Source: Nostoc sp. CHAB 5844 (GTDB lineage Bacteria; Cyanobacteriota; Cyanobacteriia; Cyanobacteriales; Nostocaceae). Taken from it: a stretch of 64,000 nucleotides of DNA. Within the stretch, counting starts at the first letter, position 1. The number at the start of each line of letters is the position of its first letter. The position numbers were made by a program, and so were the translations under genes. Shown one piece after another: positions 63,893 through 64,000 of the stretch. A model generated the notes under the pieces. It was not told where the DNA came from and searched no databases. It worked only from the letters and a program-made list of their open reading frames with translations. The stretch spans positions 124,001 through 188,000 of the forward strand of contig NZ_JAIVFW010000006.1 of assembly GCF_020829595.1 (NCBI RefSeq), read 5' to 3'.

Positions 63893-64000
63893 AAACTTGC
63901 ACTCCTCTGAAAAATATATACAGATGCTAATAAGTAAACTGCATCGAGCAATCATTCGTTAACTGTCAAGCATTAATAGTTAACAGTCAGTTCAACTCAG

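Noticed and set aside
1-64000. tRNA, rRNA or known riboswitch genes
   Set aside because: No T-loop-like GGTTCRAN2CC with matching arms, no rRNA signature and no riboswitch core was found by eye. A covariance-model search would be decisive.

Overview
The window is chromosomal DNA of a filamentous, probably heterocyst-forming cyanobacterium (Nostoc/Calothrix type). Evidence: very frequent HIP1 octamers (gcgatcgc), cyanobacterial families (NdhK, DUF1816, a CYP110-like P450, YS-type caspase homologue, PsiE-like protein), the ssb | mreB-mreC-mreD arrangement, and abundant heptamer and palindromic repeats typical of Nostocales. Gene density is moderate and many gaps are filled by repeats. No tRNA, rRNA, CRISPR array or complete transposon was recognised. 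All calls come from reading the sequence; no database search was possible.

Layout. 0-8 kb: a partial small gene, gloB, a DUF2817 peptidase-like gene, an IS200/IS605-derived patch carrying two unknown genes, a ParDE-type toxin-antitoxin pair and a large NB-ARC/WD40 STAND protein. 8-14 kb: an orphan divergent ndhK, a VOC protein, a P450, a second ParDE pair and a PAS histidine kinase. 14.8-22 kb: the most interesting block, three large co-directional genes encoding a dynamin-like GTPase, an Hsp70/actin-fold ATPase and an unknown third protein. 22-32 kb: a decayed RelE module, an orphan adenine methyltransferase, trpD, a periplasmic retropepsin-like lipoprotein, carA, a STAS protein, mrnC-rlmB, DUF1816 and an alpha/beta hydrolase. 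31-45 kb: a caspase-fold protein with both catalytic residues replaced, sat, mnmA, a SPOR-like protein, nnr, two tandem GSTs, a DnaJ-like chaperone and glgC. 45-64 kb: CheB-GAF, VapBC, an EF-G-like GTPase, TPR and PsiE-like proteins, rbgA, two VOC genes with fdhD, a broken antidote gene, a small-protein/aspartic-protease pair, queD, ribD, mreDCB, ssb and a SIMPL-domain protein.

Most named enzymes are ordinary housekeeping: sulfate activation, pyrimidine, tryptophan, riboflavin and queuosine synthesis, glycogen, cell shape and tRNA/rRNA modification. The accessory layer consists of five toxin-antitoxin loci (two interrupted by single stop codons), the STAND protein, the GTPase/Hsp70-like operon and the orphan methyltransferase. 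One short palindromic repeat family deserves attention. Copies sit inside three other repeats, and a related copy lies in frame, as 84 bases, within the WD40 gene.
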